From Tieghemiomyces parasiticus (taxonomy: Eukaryota; Kickxellomycota; Dimargaritomycetes; Dimargaritales; Dimargaritaceae): 64,000 bases of DNA. Made by a program: the position numbers and the translations under genes. The notes below the pieces were generated by a model. It was not told the origin of the DNA and searched no databases. It saw only the letters and a program-made list of their open reading frames with translations. Shown piece by piece: positions 60,201-64,000 of this stretch (position 1 is its first letter; each line of letters begins with the position of its first letter). Location of the stretch: positions 1 to 64,000 of the forward strand of contig JANBPT010000124.1 of NCBI GenBank assembly GCA_027575765.1. The letters are read 5' to 3'.

Positions 60201-61467
60201 CCGTTATAACCTATTCTTCCTCCCGGAATCCTCTGACATCCCACCCCACCTGGCCGCCTCGTCCGTTCCGCTGATGCGCCGCCGGAGCGCGTTCGCCTCC
60301 TCCTACCGTGTCAACACCACCTTCCGTACGTACCGTAAGGCGCTCACCGTCGTTATCCTCCTGGTCGCTGTGGCCACGTTCGTCCCCTACCAGTTCGCCT
60401 TCTGCTCCCTCTGGGCCTATCATTTGATCACCTGCATCAAGACCCAAATCACGTGCCAGATCTTCCAGCAGGCTCGTAATCCCACCCCCGGTGGTCACTC
60501 GACCAAGGAACGAACCAGTGCTGAATACCCGACCGTGTCCTCGACAAACTCGCATCCGCTCACTCCGTCGACGGCCGGTACGGCAGTGGATGCCCAGGCC
60601 CTGCGGGATCACTTGGCCGCCGCCGTCGCCGCGACCCCATCGGGCGCCAAGGAGACCCACCACCGCCGGTCGCCCTCAACCCCAGCCTCCACTCTTGACG
60701 ACCTTCCCGTAGTACGCGACGGGGACCACAACGACTTCGCCCACGTCATTCACCGCCAGTACGACTACCAACTTACCGTCCTGATTTTCATGATGCTTCT
60801 CTTGCCCTATAACATGCCCGAAATTGTCGTGTGGATGCGCAACCTGGCAGTGAACTGGACCGAGGACGCAGCCTCCGATCACAACGTGTTTTGGCTAGGT
60901 CCGTTCTTGATCCTCACCACGTTCTCGGGGGCCTTCATCTTGCCTTACTTGCCCATGGCCGGACCATCCGGTGACGGCGGTGGTACCGGGATCCTGGGGA
61001 CCTCCCTAGCGGGTTCTGCCTGGGCTAAAGTATCCCAAAGCCACCAGGGGACCTGGTCCGATACAGACCTGCGATCGGTCCTCTCCGGCACCCCCAGCGA
61101 GTTTTTATCACCCACCCCTAGTCCGCCCATCACTCCGCACTCCGCTACCACTTTACTCCCGGATTTTCACCAGGATCTACGGCTAGCGTCCCCCACCTCT
61201 GTGCATGCTTCCGTCGCCTCCCCCTCAACTGCCATGCCCACGCCTGGTCTTTTACATTCGCCATGGTTCGCCAGTGTCACCGATTGGGGCTTCAACGTCT
61301 ACATCAGCCTCATTTTGGTCCTTGGCTTCCAGCGTGCCTACCTCATGTACACCTGGGGAACCCTGTTTGCGAGCTGGATCGCTCTGCTCTATATCATCGA
61401 ATCCGGTGCGTTTTTTGAGGTCCTGCGCATCGCACGGTACTACGTCGGGCGGCGTAAGGCAATGTAG
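57223..61467 (+). CDS. BST1: GPI inositol-deacylase (Bst1/PGAP1)
   Basis: 1414 aa, no intron. This ER membrane lipase removes the acyl chain from the inositol of GPI anchors so that GPI proteins can leave the ER. The N-terminal signal-anchor is at about 67-88 (LLILLATFAVALLGLMLHAFF). The luminal alpha/beta-hydrolase domain contains PVLFIPGNAGSYKQVR and the nucleophile elbow GHSMGG, with Ser at residue 258. The C-terminal half carries about seven to eight membrane spans, starting at about residue 800. Low-complexity Ser/Thr/Pro loops between spans (~1085-1160 and ~1275-1340) make it longer than yeast Bst1 (~1030 aa). A leader rich in C and T precedes the ATG. Confidence 0.93.
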   Translation: MQKPAPDCHGTALAPSLSRRRYNDDDSPSSDTLTLAGGETVGPAGLAAAGSHRAASPARRPRFGCTRLLILLATFAVALLGLMLHAFFRGQADPQGCDMFYMYPVYYRQNGLDITQTRFAHKYSLYLYREGGVDELLAEPFRIPVLFIPGNAGSYKQVRSIAAVTSRQYAATRQQFAEAAFDDGNIGFDFFTLDLNEEFTALHGYSLREQAEFVNDAVRYILSRYPTTRDRYRSHLDLRGNDDLPWVPPASVILLGHSMGGVVARTAVTLSNYHPGSVNTILTLSSPHLSPPAALESYVDNLYRTTNEFWIREFNRPVSESLLDDMALVSIAGGNLDAMVGSDLAFVDTSVPPNHGFTVFTTQIPGVWLSMDHQSILWCKQMVEVVGRALMAVVDARRPGQTKPLTRRMYELRRWLVTDPDSLRTETAWARLAAPSGPVWDTVLRPANDPFPGHLPVETSAWNATQLRLAWSPRPTVHLLTTNRAGLITANGPTTPTGWETFSGRSLGSSDADVLLCRAADRLALDQALRAAEGLTSWYNLRSLLTTCYSTALGASRIPAFAVPEPNPQRRPTYNFLSLPVELVADFDAVLVYYGASPLPYNPTRHLDFLLARRIDDETPMHDGPTAATSTASPTSPPAGAVHRLSVGVVELLTSLVRPLAFNVGSAGAALRTVVHLDIPDNPLYAYWLHIQPRPSTLANPAFPPILFQSDATHSEGRFWFNISRAHLDFHRRGPYVPAELLAGDRRPADSTVGPAIEGSPHRWPGLQLTLFADPSAVDGYDLELTLDVYGTVARLFKRYELVLLGFVMIYTLFAWKLQWKSWNRERRYVSFPAALNRFVRSRFLLFNAGLMGLSFLQSCLLDHLATYRSNWVVTDAIPAGDAVLQSPQGSEGAWWLTFRAFAWISNAFLGHRGDGTWLLLVAMSACALGTLVMGWVLLDGAIHVLAFVILFARQRLQATARRWPHLMGRRWIRLGPRSGTLVWPRASVDILNRYNLFFLPESSDIPPHLAASSVPLMRRRSAFASSYRVNTTFRTYRKALTVVILLVAVATFVPYQFAFCSLWAYHLITCIKTQITCQIFQQARNPTPGGHSTKERTSAEYPTVSSTNSHPLTPSTAGTAVDAQALRDHLAAAVAATPSGAKETHHRRSPSTPASTLDDLPVVRDGDHNDFAHVIHRQYDYQLTVLIFMMLLLPYNMPEIVVWMRNLAVNWTEDAASDHNVFWLGPFLILTTFSGAFILPYLPMAGPSGDGGGTGILGTSLAGSAWAKVSQSHQGTWSDTDLRSVLSGTPSEFLSPTPSPPITPHSATTLLPDFHQDLRLASPTSVHASVASPSTAMPTPGLLHSPWFASVTDWGFNVYISLILVLGFQRAYLMYTWGTLFASWIALLYIIESGAFFEVLRIARYYVGRRKAM

Positions 61468-64000
61468 GAGTCCGACTGAGCTATAGATCAACTCGATGCC
61501 AAGAAGTATTGTTACGTTAATTATTATTATTTTGGTGTCCTCCCTTCCCCTCTCCTCAGACAGTCCACTATCCGCCCTATCACATTCCTGGTGTTTTCAC
61601 TGGTCGATATTAACCATTAACCTGCCCCTCCCCAAGCAGATTTTTTCCATCATCATTCACCCATACGCTTATATGCTGGTCTCCGCTACACACGGTTTGA
61701 CTCCGCCTTCTGTACCCTTCCTCTGTTCCCGTATTTCGATTACCCTGAAACCCACGGACGTAGTTCCCAGCCACCCTGTGGATTTCGCCGTTACTGTATT
61801 TTATACTATGTCACTCTCATTAGGACCATTCACTAAATACCGGGATGCCATATGTTTTATTTCGATATGGGCGCCATGAATGCTGCCACCTGCCGCCTCC
61901 AATAGGACAAACGTAGCTGCTGAATTTATAAGGAATACCGCTATAATGAGCAGCCTATTTTCTAGATCGTATTATATCCGCGAGATATTCCCCGTGGGAA
62001 CTTTCTCATATATCGACAAACAAGGTGTTGAGGCTTGCTAGGTTAAAAGTCTGGATAACTTCGATTATTAGGCGGATCCTAGCGTGCCTGGGTCGGTGCG
62101 GGCCCACTAATGGAATTTCACCCCTGAGAACTGGCAAAACGATGTGGCCCATTAACCTAGGCCCTAGCCGCTTCATCTGTGGTATAAATGTATCCCCCCT
62201 CCAACTATGACTGGCACCAATGAAAGCTATCGGGTCACCAACTGTCAGGCTGTTCCTGGTGGTGAATGTTGGTCATCGGTGAGGCGCTGGAAGACCTAAT
62301 GGTGTAACGGGAATACGCGGAAACTCTAGATCTCAGTTTAGGGTGTAGTACGTAGTGGCAGGGTAAATGTGGAAGTACTGAGCCCGTTGCCTACCGATAG
62401 ATTGTAGGGAAGGGGGGAGGGTTCTTACGCCAACCGAGGAGCCAAGTCCTGTTTTTTCTAGGCTCACCGATAATGGAATCCAGTGGGTGGTATCTTAACC
62501 AGGGTGCCGGTGCTTTAAACGCGTAGTGAACCGGTTTTCGGCTTTAAATTTTAACGAGGGTGTCTTTTTGCCAGATGGTTATAGGAGGACTGATAGTATA
62601 ATGCGAGTTGGGTGGGAGCTGGCAACTTTTGAAAAAAGTGTGTAATGAGTAGCAAAAATGAAAAGCTATTATCCAGGGAATAGTCCAGGTCATGAGGGGG
62701 TTATGCCAATTAGCCTACCATAGATGACCCTGTACAAGGTTCGTTTATAGAGTCAGACTCGGAAGCTACCAGGCTCATTTGTAGTTGAATACAATAAAAA
62801 TCTTTTGACGTTTAATGAATACATAGTATCGATCGCGATCTAACTTTCCTGGGCCTTTCGTTTTATCAGGTGGTAGCGGTGTTGTCCCATACCGACCTGA
62901 GCCGTTGGTTCACACCACACGGCATTTTTAACCGGCCTGTTTTTGATGTTTTTCGTCTAGTGGGGGTACCTGGGCTGTTCGTTAATGATGGTATCAAGTG
63001 TAGGATGGTTAGATCCTCTGTGCGCTTTGGAGGCTGGATCGGTATTTATTTATGTATTGTAAGTGAGTCTTACTGACAGCCAACGTCAATTACCTCTGCT
63101 ACAAAGAGAGGTATTTTCCTCATCATATGCACCAATGTAAATATACAACGCCGATTGGAGTTTCAATGCCTAAATTATATGATAAGAAATAATAGCGTTC
63201 GTTTGGCAGTGTGGCTCTCGGAATGTGCTATAGTGGAACACTTGAATGTAAACCTGAGGGAAAACATGAAATACACAGTGTACGTTCCTGTGAAAAGCTC
63301 TCTGGCGGGCTGCCACGGTTCGTTGTAAAATAGTGATTGTCCGTTTTTCTATGGTTTCTTCGTAATACCTGTTATGTTCCTTTAAAGGTTACCTGGTAGC
63401 TATTCCCCCAACTGCCTTACAAACCTCAGTTGAACAGTACTTTGCGTGCACAGATTGAATAGAGTATACGACGGACTCAAAAAAGAGAAGCGAGTCTACT
63501 GTTGTCCGCTTCTATAAATGAGACTATCTGAGACTGAACTTGCAAAGGCACTGTCACACTACCGGACCGCTTCGTTTATCCGGCTACATGCTTACACCGC
63601 TACCAGCCCACACTAACATGTACTAGCCTCTCACCATATTTCCTAATTCTATATAGCACCTATTAGATTGCTAACCCGCTAACCAGTGACGGCCATACAC
63701 TCGCCCTCATGAAGATATAACGCCCTAGTACATTTGCTTAGACGACTAATAAGGCAAGTCTCGATTCCATCGACAACTTGCCCACGAGGCATAACTGACT
63801 TACATGTTCCGGGCACAGCGGTAGAACGGAAACACCGCCTTCCATATGACCACCGCCCAATTTTTATCGCCCATGCATCGTAGATTTGACCCTTACCTTC
63901 ACACATTTAGTCATTCCATACGGAGGCCAGCCTATTTGTTGATTAGCCGTACACAATATGATTCTAGGTAAGACTGTGGTGCTGCAATATAGTTACCGCC
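61468..64000. other. intergenic, no gene seen
   Basis: 2.5 kb of AT-richer sequence with only short open frames that lack GC3 bias, motifs or splice signals. No tRNA found. Confidence 0.4.

Noticed and set aside
1..64000. Search by eye for CRISPR arrays, operons, bacterial or viral gene blocks
   Set aside because: None seen; every recognised gene is eukaryotic, and the spacing and introns are those of a fungal chromosome.

Overview
This 64 kb window is eukaryotic nuclear DNA from a fungus. Evidence: genes for a spliceosomal Prp8, APC3/Cdc27, Mcm10, Ada2, a vacuolar-type ABCC transporter, a GPI-inositol deacylase and a mitochondrial tRNA thiolase; short introns (about 110-290 nt) with GTAAGT-like donors; GC-rich third codon positions in genes and lower GC between them; and mariner-like and LTR-like debris. 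An early-diverging (zoopagomycete-like) fungus would fit, but I cannot place it further from sequence alone.

Layout. 1-200: tail of a dead mariner-like transposase. 770-13882: PRP8, one uninterrupted 13.1 kb reading frame of 4370 codons, far longer than the ~2350 residues usual for the family. The excess is five in-frame inteins (459, 429, 284, 399 and 450 aa); removing them leaves a 2349-residue Prp8. 15482-16975 (-): MTU1-type tRNA 2-thiouridylase, two exons. 20075-20650 (+): small secreted repeat protein. 21257-21955 (-): four-helix membrane protein. 23261-25277 (-): membrane-anchored M28 aminopeptidase, three exons. 26366-27692 (+): six-exon coiled-coil gene with a hydrophobic tail, unrecognised. 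29913-30767 (+): BED-finger/hAT-derived protein. 31373-32466 (-): dead mariner-like element. 33051-35255 (+): MCM10, six exons. 35460-37608 (-): CCA-adding enzyme, three exons. 38633-41666 (+): APC3/CDC27, two exons. 42990-43577 (+): last exons of an unknown small gene. 44724-50724 (+): ABCC transporter, three exons. 51130-52850: mariner remnant plus two LTR-like direct repeats, the second abutting tRNA-Pro(AGG) at 52851-52922. 53107-54738 (-): ADA2, two exons. 56258-57007 (+): tentative spliced gene. 57223-61467 (+): BST1/PGAP1 GPI-inositol deacylase. 61468-64000: no gene seen.

The genes are mostly unlinked housekeeping functions: splicing (PRP8), tRNA maturation (MTU1, CCA1), replication (MCM10), cell cycle (APC3), transcription (ADA2), GPI-anchor remodelling (BST1) and vacuole functions (ABCC, M28 peptidase). 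The outstanding feature is PRP8. Five inteins sit in one essential gene at five different conserved sites. All keep the residues needed for protein splicing, and none keeps an intact LAGLIDADG endonuclease. The protein that drives RNA splicing must therefore itself undergo five protein-splicing events in an otherwise intron-free gene.
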